DNA of 64,000 nt from Pedobacter miscanthi (lineage in GTDB: Bacteria > Bacteroidota > Bacteroidia > Sphingobacteriales > Sphingobacteriaceae). Shown here piece after piece: positions 8,797 through 16,932 of this stretch. Position numbers and translations under genes: made by a program. Location: the NCBI RefSeq assembly GCF_003315595.1, contig NZ_QNQU01000025.1:27332-91331 (forward strand), written 5' to 3'. Numbering within the stretch: the first letter of the stretch is position 1; every line of letters begins with the position of its first letter. The notes beneath the pieces were generated by a model, which was not told the DNA's origin, made no database searches, and saw nothing but the letters and a program-made list of their open reading frames with translations.

Positions 8797-9546
8797 ATGT
8801 TTTACAATAACGCTATTTGTGATATTTATATTGGAAGTGGAGCTGGCAAAAAACTTATGAATGATATGAAAGCTGCGAAGCGTTCAGTTAAGATAGTCTC
8901 TCCTTTTTTATCTCCTTATTTGATTTCAGAGTTGATTTATCTAAAAAATAACAACATTGATATCAAATTAATTACGACAAATAACATAGAAGATTTTTAT
9001 GGTTATCGTGAAAAAAACATATATAAACTGATTATTCAAAATCGAAATACCGATCTTCAGAAGCAAAAAATCAGGGATAAGTGGATCAATTTTACAAACC
9101 GTCTTTCTTATATCGGTTTTAGTTTAGTAGCCGTATTAATTATCTTAGCCTATTATTTCAGGGATATTAATGTGTTTTTTGGTTTTATTCCTATTATTAT
9201 CCTTTTTTTAATCCAAATTTTATATAAAACAAAAATAAAAAAACTGCAGATCTACAGTTATTATTATACCCAGTTATTTCCATTTAAAGTGTACATAGCT
9301 GACGAAAAAACATCTTTAATTCACAGTAAAATTTACTTAATTGATGACCAGATAGCATATATGGGTTCATTAAACTTTACCCAGAGTGGCACTCAATTTA
9401 ATCATGAAACCCGAATAAGAACAACTGATGTAAATGCGATCCAGGAAATAAAGAAAGAAATTGATTTACTTTTTGAACATCCTTTCCTGCCGGTAGCAGA
9501 CTTACAGATTTGGGGAAAACAAATATATATTGAACCTATTAACTAA
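8797..9546 (+). CDS. PLD-like phosphodiesterase domain protein with internal membrane hairpin
   Basis: A 249-residue protein with a single phospholipase D HKD motif, HSKIYLIDD (His176, Lys178, Asp183), followed by MGSLNFTQSG as in Nuc-type nucleases and cardiolipin synthases. The N-terminal third (IGSGAGKKL to VKIVSPFLSPY) matches the first PLD beta-alpha unit. Two hydrophobic helices (about 103-121 and 125-143) interrupt the domain, which would tether it to the inner membrane. One HKD per chain means the active site must form by dimerisation. The gene and its upstream region are more AT-rich than neighbours, suggesting acquisition. A nuclease or phospholipid role cannot be separated from sequence. 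Confidence 0.75.
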   Translation: MFYNNAICDIYIGSGAGKKLMNDMKAAKRSVKIVSPFLSPYLISELIYLKNNNIDIKLITTNNIEDFYGYREKNIYKLIIQNRNTDLQKQKIRDKWINFTNRLSYIGFSLVAVLIILAYYFRDINVFFGFIPIIILFLIQILYKTKIKKLQIYSYYYTQLFPFKVYIADEKTSLIHSKIYLIDDQIAYMGSLNFTQSGTQFNHETRIRTTDVNAIQEIKKEIDLLFEHPFLPVADLQIWGKQIYIEPIN

Positions 9547-9616
9547 AATTAACAGTTAATTTTAAAACGTTTTGAGGCAAGTATTGTTATTCATGTATAT
9601 ACCTAATTTTATAACT

Positions 9617-9931
9617 ATGACGATCCAACTGAATACCGACAAGAATTTAACGATACATCAGGAATACGAAGAAAAAATACAAACCCAGTTAAATGAGGGC
9701 TTGAGCAGATATAGTGATTTAATTACACGCTTAGAGGTTCATTTATCTGACGAAAATGGCAGTAAGGAAGGATTAGATGATAAAAGATGTTTGTTGGAAG
9801 CCAGAATTACCGGTAAAGAACCAATAGCAGTTTCAAACCTGGGTAATACTTATGATCTGGCCATTACAGGTGCGCTTAGCAAACTAAAAAGTTCGCTTGA
9901 AAAAGTTGCCGGGAAGATGAAAAGCCATTAA
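9617..9931 (+). CDS. Ribosome hibernation promoting factor-like protein (HPF/RaiA)
   Basis: A short HPF/RaiA-type protein of 104 residues with the expected order: beta-strand IQLNTDKNLTI, helix EYEEKIQTQLNEGLSRY, strands ITRLEVHLSDENG and KRCLLEARITGK, and C-terminal helix LAITGALSKLKSSLEK. Such proteins bind the small-subunit decoding region and inactivate 70S ribosomes in stationary phase. The first of the conserved strands begins at ATG 9617; an upstream in-frame codon at 9572 would add an unsupported 15 residues. A palindromic terminator follows about 40 bases after the stop. It lies about 70 bases after the PLD-like gene. Confidence 0.8.
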   Translation: MTIQLNTDKNLTIHQEYEEKIQTQLNEGLSRYSDLITRLEVHLSDENGSKEGLDDKRCLLEARITGKEPIAVSNLGNTYDLAITGALSKLKSSLEKVAGKMKSH

Positions 9932-9971
9932 AAGACAAAGAGATGCCGAACAAGTTCAGCACTACGATAAC

Positions 9972-10002
9972 AAAAAAAGCAATCTGATCAGATTGCTTTT
10001 TT
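9972..10002. terminator. Bidirectional intrinsic terminator
   Basis: The perfect 20-bp palindrome AGCAATCTGATCAGATTGCT is flanked by an A-run on the left and a T-run on the right, so it can terminate both the plus-strand HPF-like gene and the minus-strand hypothetical gene ending at 10006. Confidence 0.85.
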
Positions 10003-10005
10003 CTT

Positions 10006-10611
10006 TTAAAACGATGTTGATCTTTTACCTTTAATATCGAACTGAGAATTACACTTTCCATCTAAAAAATCAAATTTCGTATCCGAAACAGCGTTTATAA
10101 ATAACTCATTGCTAATTTCATTTATTGTACTCACATGGATATCTCCATAATTACAAATTGAGCCTATAATATTCTGAGATTCATCTGTAAAGTGAATATA
10201 TTGTATCAGTCCGTTAACAGCTGTAAGGTAAGCAAGGTGTTTAGTAAAATCCAACATGTCATTTTCACCCACAAGCAAACCACCAGAAAACTTTTTTTTA
10301 ATCCCTTCGCTTGCAAAATAATCCATACCCTTTTTAAAATTTTTATACTTTCCCTCACGAAATCGCCATGCCAGTTTTTCATCACCTAAAAAAATAAAAT
10401 GGTTTGATTTTAAACAGGCACAAAGATTAGAAAGTTCTTCTCCCAGGTTTTTAAGGTGCTTTTTATAGCTTTTCGATTTTAAGGTTAAAATATAATTGGA
10501 AAAAGTATTGGGATAGAAATAATCGTAATCTTCAATATCCTCGCTGTAAGTTCTGAGCGGAAATATTGGATACTTTGCAAGGCATTTCTTCCTTTTAATC
10601 TGTTTAATCAA
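10006..10611 (-). CDS. Hypothetical protein downstream of mqnA
   Basis: An unrecognised 201-residue protein that starts at TTG 10609-10611, 11 bases after the mqnA stop, and is probably co-transcribed with it. It is Lys/Ser/Asp-rich, with no signal peptide or membrane segment, and aromatic-rich patches (EDYDYFYPNTF, NHFIFLGDEKLAWRF). Composition and predicted alternation of strands and helices suggest a globular cytoplasmic protein. No motif I know is present, and I assign no function. Its base composition is more AT-rich than mqnA. The next in-frame ATG is near the middle of the gene. Confidence 0.6.
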   Translation of the reverse strand: MIKQIKRKKCLAKYPIFPLRTYSEDIEDYDYFYPNTFSNYILTLKSKSYKKHLKNLGEELSNLCACLKSNHFIFLGDEKLAWRFREGKYKNFKKGMDYFASEGIKKKFSGGLLVGENDMLDFTKHLAYLTAVNGLIQYIHFTDESQNIIGSICNYGDIHVSTINEISNELFINAVSDTKFDFLDGKCNSQFDIKGKRSTSF

Positions 10612-10622
10612 CTTATTTGCTG

Positions 10623-11351
10623 TTAGTCTAGTTGTTCGATATACCCCAAAAACAAATTCAATGCTTTTTTTCGGTCGTCTGTTACATCAAACTGAAGTTT
10701 ATGATACAGATAATCTTCCAGATCAAAATTTGGTGATGCTGGTAACTCCTGTAAAACTTCTTTTCTGTGATCTAAACCAAACTTTAAAGCCGTATTAAAT
10801 TCAGCTTTAAATTCTTCTGAAATTTCTTTGTTGGCTACCCAGGCGGCATACATAAAAGGTAATCCCGTAAAATTTTTCCACTCCTCGCCCATATCATAAG
10901 CGTAGGCGAAATCATCTTTTTTGCCAAAAGTTCTATCACCAATCAGCACGAAAGCATCTGTTTTTGCAGTAGGATCCGTCGTAAATTCTACTTCTTTTTT
11001 CCAGTGAAACTTAAGCAATACTTTAGCTAAATTGTTTGATGTGCGCGAATGGGCATCCAATCTTACTGTTTTAATTTCCTCTGCAGGCACATCGCTAAAA
11101 ATAAATACCGAATTAACACCGCCATCGCTGCCAATGCAGTAATCGGCTACAATATTTGCATTCGGAACCAACGGAATAGCTGCAACTGGCATTAATCCTA
11201 TATCAGCCTGACCGTTAATTACTTTGGCTGCGCAATCTGAAGGAATATCTAAACTTAAATCAATTTTATTTATAATTTCGGAATGTTCTAATCCGTATAT
11301 AAAAGCTTTGGTGTTGGTATAAGCAACAGCCGATATTTTAATCTTATTCAA
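10623..11351 (-). CDS. mqnA: Chorismate dehydratase (futalosine pathway)
   Basis: MqnA/MqnD-family periplasmic-binding fold of 242 residues. KISAVAYTNTKAFIYGL, the ADIGLMPVAAIP segment and the SDGGVNSVFIFS loop fit MqnA, which dehydrates chorismate to 3-[(1-carboxyvinyl)oxy]benzoate, the first step of the futalosine route to menaquinone. It begins at TTG 11349-11351; no ATG occurs before a stop further upstream. It follows the histidine phosphatase gene by 32 bases, and the pathway's second enzyme, mqnE, lies upstream on the same strand, which supports the call over MqnD. Confidence 0.88.
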   Translation of the reverse strand: MNKIKISAVAYTNTKAFIYGLEHSEIINKIDLSLDIPSDCAAKVINGQADIGLMPVAAIPLVPNANIVADYCIGSDGGVNSVFIFSDVPAEEIKTVRLDAHSRTSNNLAKVLLKFHWKKEVEFTTDPTAKTDAFVLIGDRTFGKKDDFAYAYDMGEEWKNFTGLPFMYAAWVANKEISEEFKAEFNTALKFGLDHRKEVLQELPASPNFDLEDYLYHKLQFDVTDDRKKALNLFLGYIEQLD

Positions 11352-11383
11352 GGTATTATGTTTTGCGCTTTGCGATAAGCGTA

Positions 11384-12007
11384 TTATTCAATTACTAAAC
11401 CGTCCAGATGAACGGCACTGTTAAATTCAAGTACGGTAAATTTCCCGTCTTCCAGTCCCATTTTATATAGTACAGTATTCTGATGCGGAAATTCTGTCAT
11501 TTCATTCAATGGCTTGCCCAGAAGCAAACAAAGGAAAACACGCATTGCCCTGCCGTGCATGCAAAGCAGCACCGTTTTTTCCTCTGGTCTGCTCTTTAAA
11601 ATCTCCATTGGCTGTTTCAGCCGTTCATATACATCCTGCACACTTTCTCCACCTTCAAAATGAGCAGTATAATCTCCATTCTCCCAGCTTTGTAACATCT
11701 CGCGGAAAGCATCACGGGCATCTTCAGTATTGGGTTTTCCTTCCCAAACACCCCAGGCCAATTCATCCAATCCAGACAGTTTCTCCCATGGTAATTCCGA
11801 ATCAATAAACTTTTGTACGGTTTGCCAGGTACGTTTTAAATCCGAAGTATAAATTTTATCAAAGGCAATGTGTTTGTAAGTTTGATAAAAAGCTTCGGCC
11901 TGTGCCCTGCCTAAATCATTTAAGTCAGAATTTATACCTCTGCCCTGTACTATGCCCTGTCTGTTAAGTTCCGTTTCGCCGTGGCGGATGATGTATATTT
12001 CCTTCAT
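11384..12007 (-). CDS. Histidine phosphatase family protein (phosphoglycerate mutase-like)
   Basis: A 207-residue branch 1 histidine phosphatase. The RHG motif is IIRHGETELNRQG (Arg8-His9-Gly10; His9 would be phosphorylated), the second Arg pair is in YTSDLKRTWQT, and the second catalytic His is in LLCMHGRAMRV. The family includes cobalamin phosphatases, phosphoglycerate mutases and general sugar or nucleotide phosphatases; nothing here decides the substrate. It sits between mqnE and mqnA on the same strand, and a role in menaquinone metabolism would be guesswork. Confidence 0.85.
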   Translation of the reverse strand: MKEIYIIRHGETELNRQGIVQGRGINSDLNDLGRAQAEAFYQTYKHIAFDKIYTSDLKRTWQTVQKFIDSELPWEKLSGLDELAWGVWEGKPNTEDARDAFREMLQSWENGDYTAHFEGGESVQDVYERLKQPMEILKSRPEEKTVLLCMHGRAMRVFLCLLLGKPLNEMTEFPHQNTVLYKMGLEDGKFTVLEFNSAVHLDGLVIE

Positions 12008-12012
12008 TAATA

Positions 12013-12145
12013 ATGATTGATTGTTAAAATGATTGAATTTTGAATGATTGAATTATCGAATGAATGAGTTTTGAATGAGTGAATAAAGGAATTACTTGTC
12101 ACATTCTATCAATCCTTCATTAATTCATTCAATAATTAATTCACT
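12013..12145. repeat. ATTCATTCA-type AT-rich low-complexity repeat
   Basis: Irregular repeats of GATTGAAT / GAATGAAT on one side and CATTAATTCATTCAATAATT on the other form an imperfect inverted repeat between mqnE and the phosphatase gene. The same word set recurs at about 33885-34040. Confidence 0.6.
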
Positions 12146-13329
12146 ACTGGTAATTTATAATACTGAGGTTTTTTCTCTTCTTCAAAAACTACATTTTCAA
12201 AATCAGTAACTACGTTATATAAGGTATCGCGTTCTATTGCTTTTCTACCTACCTGTTTAATCAGGTTAACCAGTTCTTTGGTACTCATTGCAGGTGTTTG
12301 TTCTTCTGCACCGGCCATAGAGTATATTTTGGTGGTATCGTCTAAAGTACCGTCGATATCATCAACGCCATAATTTAAAGATAACTGGGCTGTTTCTCGA
12401 CTAATCATTGCCCAATAAGCCTTAATATGGTCAAAATTATCCATGTAGATACGTGCAATGGCGTAATTCCTTAAATCTTCAATTACTGATGATTCTGGCA
12501 CATTACTCATCTGGTTGTGCTGATTTCTGAATTTTAAAGGAATAAATGTCTGGAAACCACCTGTACGGTCCTGTAACTCGCGAAGTTTCTCCATGTGATC
12601 TACACGATGCCAGTATTTTTCGATATGTCCGTAAAGCATCGTAGCATTACTTCTCATGCCCAGTTTGTGCCATTCTTCATGTATGTCTAACCATTGCTGA
12701 CCAGTACATTTATCTTTGGCAATCTGCTCCCTCACTTCAGGGTGAAAGATTTCCGCACCACCACCTGGTATCGATTCCAATCCGGCTTCTTTCATCAAAC
12801 GCATTCCTGTTGCGTAATCGATTTTGGCTTTCTTAAAAATATAGTGATATTCTACAGGGGTTAATGCTTTTACATGTAAATCAGGACGATGTTGTTTAAT
12901 TGCAGTAAAAAGTGCCGAATAAAAGGCTACATCATACTGGGGAAGCACCCCACCTACAATATGCACTTCGGTTACGGGCTCACCATCATATTTTTTAACA
13001 ATATCCAGCATTTGCTCCATGGTTAGCGCCCAGCCTTCTTCTTTTTGCTTGATTAATCGCGAGTAAGAACAGAATTTGCAGTCATAAACGCAAAGATTGG
13101 TTGGTTCTAAATGGAAATTTCGGTTGAAATAGGTTTTATCGCCATGTTTTTTCTCGCGGATAAAATTAGCGAGTACACCCAAATAGCCTAATTCGGCATG
13201 TTCGTAAAGGTATACGCCTTCATCAAATGTAATGCGCTCTCCGTGAAGAACTTTATGTGCTATGTTTTGTAATTCAGTTGATAAATTGGTATCAGCTAAT
13301 ATTTTTTCAACTTGCTCAGTTGTATTCAT
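12136..13329 (-). CDS. mqnE: Aminofutalosine synthase (radical SAM)
   Basis: Radical SAM enzyme of 397 residues with the cluster-binding CVYDCKFC (Cys80, Cys84, Cys87; CxxxCxxC) and the GGGAEIFHPEVR segment typical of MqnE, which joins 3-[(1-carboxyvinyl)oxy]benzoate and SAM to give aminofutalosine. MqnC, its paralogue, usually has a different residue pattern after GGGAEI. The start is ATG 13327-13329; a longer frame reaching 13380 passes through the promoter. A good TTTG-N17-TATTTTTG promoter lies 18-46 bases upstream. With mqnA nearby, two of the four futalosine steps are encoded here; mqnB and mqnC were not seen. Confidence 0.92.
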   Translation of the reverse strand: MNTTEQVEKILADTNLSTELQNIAHKVLHGERITFDEGVYLYEHAELGYLGVLANFIREKKHGDKTYFNRNFHLEPTNLCVYDCKFCSYSRLIKQKEEGWALTMEQMLDIVKKYDGEPVTEVHIVGGVLPQYDVAFYSALFTAIKQHRPDLHVKALTPVEYHYIFKKAKIDYATGMRLMKEAGLESIPGGGAEIFHPEVREQIAKDKCTGQQWLDIHEEWHKLGMRSNATMLYGHIEKYWHRVDHMEKLRELQDRTGGFQTFIPLKFRNQHNQMSNVPESSVIEDLRNYAIARIYMDNFDHIKAYWAMISRETAQLSLNYGVDDIDGTLDDTTKIYSMAGAEEQTPAMSTKELVNLIKQVGRKAIERDTLYNVVTDFENVVFEEEKKPQYYKLPVVN

Positions 13330-13346
13330 TCCTGATTTATTTTGAA

Positions 13347-13375
13347 CAAAAATACAATAAAGGGGCGATTTCAAA
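13347..13375 (-). promoter_or_regulatory. Bacteroidota-type promoter of mqnE
   Basis: On the minus strand, TTTG (13375-13372), a 17-base spacer, then TATTTTTG (13354-13347) match the -33 TTTG and -7 TAnnTTTG consensus of the Bacteroidota primary sigma factor. Predicted transcription starts about 10-15 bases before the ATG, giving a very short leader. Confidence 0.7.
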
Positions 13376-13426
13376 ATCATTTTCTTGTAACAAACCGCGA
13401 TTTTTGAATAGTGGCAATATTAATTA

Positions 13427-13591
13427 GCCACAGATGAACACGGATAAACACAGATGTTGAGTTTTCTGTAAAGTATTTTGCCACGGAGACACGGAAAACC
13501 ACGGATCTTGTTTTTGTACACACGCAATTGTACCTGAACTTCAGAAATCACGGAAATAAATTAATTCTGTGTAAATCTGTGCATCCGTGGC
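13427..13591. repeat. CCACGGAT/CACAGAT intergenic repeat
   Basis: The mqnE-lipoprotein spacer (over 300 bp without a gene) is filled with variants of gccacagatgaacacggat, tgccacggagacacgg and, inverted, aatctgtgcatccgtggc. The left and right ends are near reverse complements (GCCACAGATG against GCCACGGATG), so the region can form a large imperfect hairpin. No coding potential seen. Confidence 0.6.
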
Positions 13592-13605
13592 AAAAAAAGT
13601 TGAAA

Positions 13606-13632
13606 CAAAAAAGCACCTCTTTTCAGATGTGC
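13606..13632 (-). terminator. Intrinsic terminator of the lipoprotein gene
   Basis: On the minus strand GCACATC and GAGGTGC form a 7-bp stem with one mismatch, followed by TTTTTTG. It lies about 30 bases past the stop of the lipoprotein gene. Confidence 0.65.
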
Positions 13633-13662
13633 TCAATTTATGTTTTTCACAGGTAGATTAAA

Positions 13663-14157
13663 TTATCTTGCTTCAGGCACAAAAGTTAACACGATGTTTG
13701 CAGTTCTGCCACCAAATTCGATTGGTGATTTTAAAATCATCTGTGTGCTTGAAAGGTCGGTCAAAACCAAACGGTAACCTTCTGCTACATTTTTAGCTTT
13801 ATCGCCTTCAAATATTTTTTTGAACTGGAAAGTCTGATCTTTAGGCGCTGCCGACCAGAAAATAGTTTGTATTACCGAACCACATGCGCTTGATGCCGGT
13901 AAAGTATACGAACCATTACCGCTATTGGTTAAATGCCAGGTACTACCTTGAAAACATTTATACGATTTTTCACCAAATAAACCTTGTACCGCACCATCAG
14001 GCAAACCCTCTAATGCTACATTACTTACTACCCAGTCGCGAACAACTGTACCTCTGCTACCCGTAACACCAGCAGTTACCCTTTTTGCGGTATTACAACT
14101 TTGTAACATTACTAAAGTAGAACATGCTATTGCGATAGCTATAAATAATCTTTTCAT
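13663..14157 (-). CDS. Lipocalin-like lipoprotein
   Basis: A 164-residue exported lipoprotein: basic start MKRLF, a hydrophobic core, and a lipobox LQSC with the lipidated Cys at residue 21. The mature part is mostly beta-strand, with a WVVSNVALEG opening, a central CFQGSTWHLTNSGNGSYTL and a final strand pair RTANIVLTFVP. This resembles the small lipocalin-like domain lipoproteins common in Bacteroidota. Two further Cys in the mature part (KCFQG, SACG) may form a disulfide. No ligand is indicated. It has its own terminator and faces the trans-sulfuration gene divergently. Confidence 0.75.
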   Translation of the reverse strand: MKRLFIAIAIACSTLVMLQSCNTAKRVTAGVTGSRGTVVRDWVVSNVALEGLPDGAVQGLFGEKSYKCFQGSTWHLTNSGNGSYTLPASSACGSVIQTIFWSAAPKDQTFQFKKIFEGDKAKNVAEGYRLVLTDLSSTQMILKSPIEFGGRTANIVLTFVPEAR

Positions 14158-14280
14158 TTTTTGTTTAATTAAATTTCGACAAACTTGTTACATAAATCTT
14201 GCCAAAACCATTACGAACCTTAAATTAGCGCCAAATTATTAAATTGTATTTCGATATTACTTATACCACGAATAATTATC

Positions 14281-15396
14281 ATGAAACCCGAAACCCTTGC
14301 TATTCACGCCTCTAATCTTATAAAAACTGCTACAGGTGATGTTACGCCACCGCTTAATCTATCTACAACTTTTTTTCGTGGCGAAGATGGCGGCTACCCC
14401 GGCGGACACATGTATAGCAGGGTAAGCAATCCAAACCGGTCTGCTTTAGAAAACACTGTAGCTAAATTAGAATATGGCGAAGATGCAGCAGCATTTTCTT
14501 CGGGCAATACCTGCGGACTGGCTATGTTTCAGGCTTTAAAACCTGGCAGCCATATTATAGCACCTGATGATATGTACTGGGGAATAAAAAAACAGTTGCT
14601 TACCATATTTAATGAGAGTTTAGAATTCGATTTTATCGATCAAACTGATTTAAACCTAATCAAAGCGACTATTAAACCGAATACCCAGCTCATCTGGATC
14701 GAAACTCCATCAAATCCATTGTTAAAGGTTACCGATATTGAAGAAATTGCAAAAATAGCTAAAGCTAAAAATATTCCATTGGTATGCGATAGTACTTTTG
14801 CTTCGCCTATTTTACAAAACCCCATTTTATTGGGCGCCGATATTGTGATGCATAGCAGCACCAAATATTTAGGTGGACATAGTGATGTACTGGGTGGGAT
14901 TTTAGTAACAGCCAGGAAAGATGAATTATGGGAAAGGATTAAAAACATTCAGCAAACCGGTGGTGCAGTACCTGCTCCTTTCGATTGTTTTTTATTAACC
15001 CGAAGTATCAAAACGTTAGCCTACCGCATGAAAGGACATTGCGAAAATGGCAAAAAAGTCGCAGATTATTTAAACCAGCACCCCAATGTTGAAGCGGTAT
15101 TTTATCCTGGATTGGAAAGTCACCCACAGCATGAGATTGCTAAAAAACAAATGAAAGACTTTAGCGGCATGATGTCGTTCCTGGTTAAAGGTGATGCAGC
15201 TGCTGCACATAAAGTAGTTAACAAAGTTCAGTTATTTGCACAGGCCACCAGTTTAGGTGGTGTGGAAAGCCTGATTGAACACCGTTATTCGGTAGAAGGA
15301 CCTGATAGCACAACACCTAAAAACCTGCTCCGCATTTCTGTAGGATTGGAGCATATTGATGATATAATCGCCGATTTGGAACAGGCTTTAGCCTAA
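14281..15396 (+). CDS. PLP-dependent trans-sulfuration enzyme (cystathionine gamma-synthase/lyase type)
   Basis: Cys/Met-metabolism PLP enzyme of 371 residues. It has YSRVSNPNRSALE near the N-terminus (cofactor phosphate and neighbouring-subunit contacts), SSGNTCGLAMFQAL, and the Schiff-base Lys195 in HSSTKYLGGHSD. The C-terminus has SLGGVESLIEHR and ISVGLEHIDDIIADL. The family covers cystathionine gamma-synthase, cystathionine beta/gamma-lyase and methionine gamma-lyase, which cannot be separated by eye. It lies 1.8 kb from the metY-metX-hom cluster, which suggests sulfur amino acid metabolism. Confidence 0.85.
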   Translation: MKPETLAIHASNLIKTATGDVTPPLNLSTTFFRGEDGGYPGGHMYSRVSNPNRSALENTVAKLEYGEDAAAFSSGNTCGLAMFQALKPGSHIIAPDDMYWGIKKQLLTIFNESLEFDFIDQTDLNLIKATIKPNTQLIWIETPSNPLLKVTDIEEIAKIAKAKNIPLVCDSTFASPILQNPILLGADIVMHSSTKYLGGHSDVLGGILVTARKDELWERIKNIQQTGGAVPAPFDCFLLTRSIKTLAYRMKGHCENGKKVADYLNQHPNVEAVFYPGLESHPQHEIAKKQMKDFSGMMSFLVKGDAAAAHKVVNKVQLFAQATSLGGVESLIEHRYSVEGPDSTTPKNLLRISVGLEHIDDIIADLEQALA

Positions 15397-15418
15397 ATTG
15401 AGTATATAATGTAACACC

Positions 15419-15529
15419 GTCCTCGTTTTTAATGAGGATGCACGAGAAAAGCGATTTTATCGCTGGGGGTATTTCTCTCTTTGTGCATTAAAAATGCACA
15501 TCTCACTAATCGTAGTTACAAACGAGGAC
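15419..15529. repeat. Palindromic repeat family B (REPIN-like), copy 1
   Basis: A 111-bp element that begins GTCCTCGTTTTTAATGAGGA and ends TTACAAACGAGGAC, so each end is itself a short hairpin and the two ends are mutually inverted. Inside are a gcgattttatcgc hairpin and a gtgcattaaaaatgcaca hairpin. The second copy is at 52275-52382. The layout of two inverted REP-like hairpins with a spacer matches REPINs mobilised by RAYT transposases; no RAYT gene is in the window. Confidence 0.8.
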
Positions 15530-15550
15530 TAAAGCAAATAAATTAAGTGT

Positions 15551-15582
15551 AGACCTCGCAGGTTTTAAAAACCTACGAGGTC
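15551..15582. repeat. Palindrome family C, copy 1
   Basis: Near-perfect palindrome: AGACCTCGCAGGTTTT and AAAACCTACGAGGTCT. It lies directly after the stop of the secreted-protein gene (minus strand), where it may also act as a terminator stem, although no long U-run follows. Confidence 0.75.
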
Positions 15583-15589
15583 TTAAAAT

Positions 15590-16603
15590 TTACTTCGGAT
15601 TACAAACAGTAGTCAGCTTTAAAGAATAGTTAGCTTCCAGTGGTTCATTGGTTTGCGCCAAACGTTGCGAACCTGTATTTGCAGGGCAGGCAATATCACC
15701 GGCTGCATCATAAATGAGCTTATTTCCATTAGCCAGTAACTCTTTTGGCACATATACCTGGACTTTGGTAATCGAATATCCCGATGGGAAATAACGTACA
15801 TAATAACCATCAGGATGTTTCGTCCAGATACCGCTTGGTACATCGCTGCGTGGTGGCGCCATTCCGGCAACAATAGCATATTTCTCCAGATCCGCATAAG
15901 TATAATTACCCGAGGCCACCAGCTGCCGAATATTATTTTCGGCCTCAAAAACTGCCCTCACGCCTGATGGTAACTGATCTTTTGCTTTTTCCATCACATC
16001 AAATGGCAAAACACCCAAAGCGCCACCTTCCAATTGGGTAAGCTGTTTGGTTGTTAATAATTTTATAGCGGTTAATTTAACCTGTCCATTATAGTCGGCA
16101 AATTTTGTTCTGGCAATAATGGTCCACAATAAAGCCTGTATATCGTGCTGTTCTACTTCGGGATGATTTTCGGCGCTTTTTAAAATGGAAACCACGATTT
16201 CCTCTTTCGGGCCCAAAACCGGGGCAAACATGTAACCATCACCTTTTGATGGGGCAAAAGTTCCGGCTTTTAAACAATAGCTTTTGTTTGTCATTTCGTA
16301 CAAGCCTTCACAAAGTACAAAACCACCATCAGGATTTTTAGGCAATAAATATAATGGCTGTGCTTTCAATTTTAGTGAATTGATAAAGTCGGGCATTTTT
16401 TCACCTTCCCGATTCACATCTTCAAAACTGGTGGTGATCGCGGCTGGTTGCTTCAAGAACTTATCTACACCTAAGGCTTTGGCACCTTGGGCAGTTCCAA
16501 TTTTTAATAATTTATCTTTAAGGCCTCCAAACTGAGCATTTACATTGCTTAAACCTGCCAGAAAAATGAGCAGGCTCAAACACAGGGATCTTGTGTTTTT
16601 CAT
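15590..16603 (-). CDS. Secreted hypothetical protein
   Basis: A 337-residue protein with a clear signal peptide (MKNTRSLCLSLLIFLAGLSNVNA, cut before Q). The mature part opens with GLKDKLLKIGTAQGAKALGV, contains an LYLLPKNPDGGFVLCEGLYEM segment, a helical middle (LLWTIIARTKFADYNG) and a C-terminal beta-rich part with GIWTKHPDGYYVRYFPSGYS and CPANTGSQRLAQ. I recognise no catalytic motif. Four Cys in the mature chain could pair in the periplasm. A TAAGTTTG -7-like element lies 24 bases before the start. Confidence 0.6.
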   Translation of the reverse strand: MKNTRSLCLSLLIFLAGLSNVNAQFGGLKDKLLKIGTAQGAKALGVDKFLKQPAAITTSFEDVNREGEKMPDFINSLKLKAQPLYLLPKNPDGGFVLCEGLYEMTNKSYCLKAGTFAPSKGDGYMFAPVLGPKEEIVVSILKSAENHPEVEQHDIQALLWTIIARTKFADYNGQVKLTAIKLLTTKQLTQLEGGALGVLPFDVMEKAKDQLPSGVRAVFEAENNIRQLVASGNYTYADLEKYAIVAGMAPPRSDVPSGIWTKHPDGYYVRYFPSGYSITKVQVYVPKELLANGNKLIYDAAGDIACPANTGSQRLAQTNEPLEANYSLKLTTVCNPK

Positions 16604-16815
16604 GATGATTAGATTTAGATAGGTAACAAACTTATCATTTTATGTATTAAGTTTGTGTTAAAAGTTTTAAATAGTTAACTAATCATTAAAATACTAAATT
16701 CATTATCAGCAAGTTAATATAAATTCAAAATTTTATTTTGTGGATTAAAATTAATTTCAGACATTTGAAATATTATTTGGCGGAAAGCTGAATAAAAGTC
16801 AATCTAAACAGGTTG
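16604..16815. other. AT-rich spacer before the SAM riboswitch
   Basis: Divergent promoter region between the secreted-protein gene and the met cluster. CAAACTTA (16627-16634) and TAAGTTTG (16647-16654) form an 8-bp inverted repeat, and each arm also reads as a TAnnTTTG -7 element on one strand, so the pair could drive both directions or bind a dimeric regulator. No well-spaced -33 TTTG was found. Confidence 0.4.
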
Positions 16816-16924
16816 ATTTATAAAGAAGTGGCGAGAGACTGGCTCTAAGACCCACTGGCAACCCTCAGAAAGAGAAGGTGCCAATTCCTGACCGGATAAC
16901 ACGGTGTTATCTGGAGATATAAAT
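16816..16924 (+). ncRNA. SAM-I riboswitch (S-box leader)
   Basis: The conserved S-box core is present: gcgagagactggctctaaga, then cccactggcaaccct, then aaggtgccaattcctgac. The P1 stem closes as ATTTATA (16816-16822) with TATAAAT (16918-16924). SAM-I aptamers bind S-adenosylmethionine and lower expression of downstream methionine genes when SAM is plentiful. Here it precedes metY-metX-hom. The 260 bases between aptamer and metY contain a short Cys/Met-rich ORF and further hairpins, so the expression platform is longer than usual. I did not fold it computationally. Confidence 0.93.
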
Positions 16925-16932
16925 TAGAACTG

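Noticed and set aside
9572..9616. Longer start of the HPF-like protein
   Set aside because: The first conserved strand begins at ATG 9617 and the extra residues are hydrophobic and unlike the family.
14281..15396. Naming the trans-sulfuration enzyme metB or a methionine gamma-lyase
   Set aside because: Residues that separate these activities cannot be judged by eye; a general call was kept.
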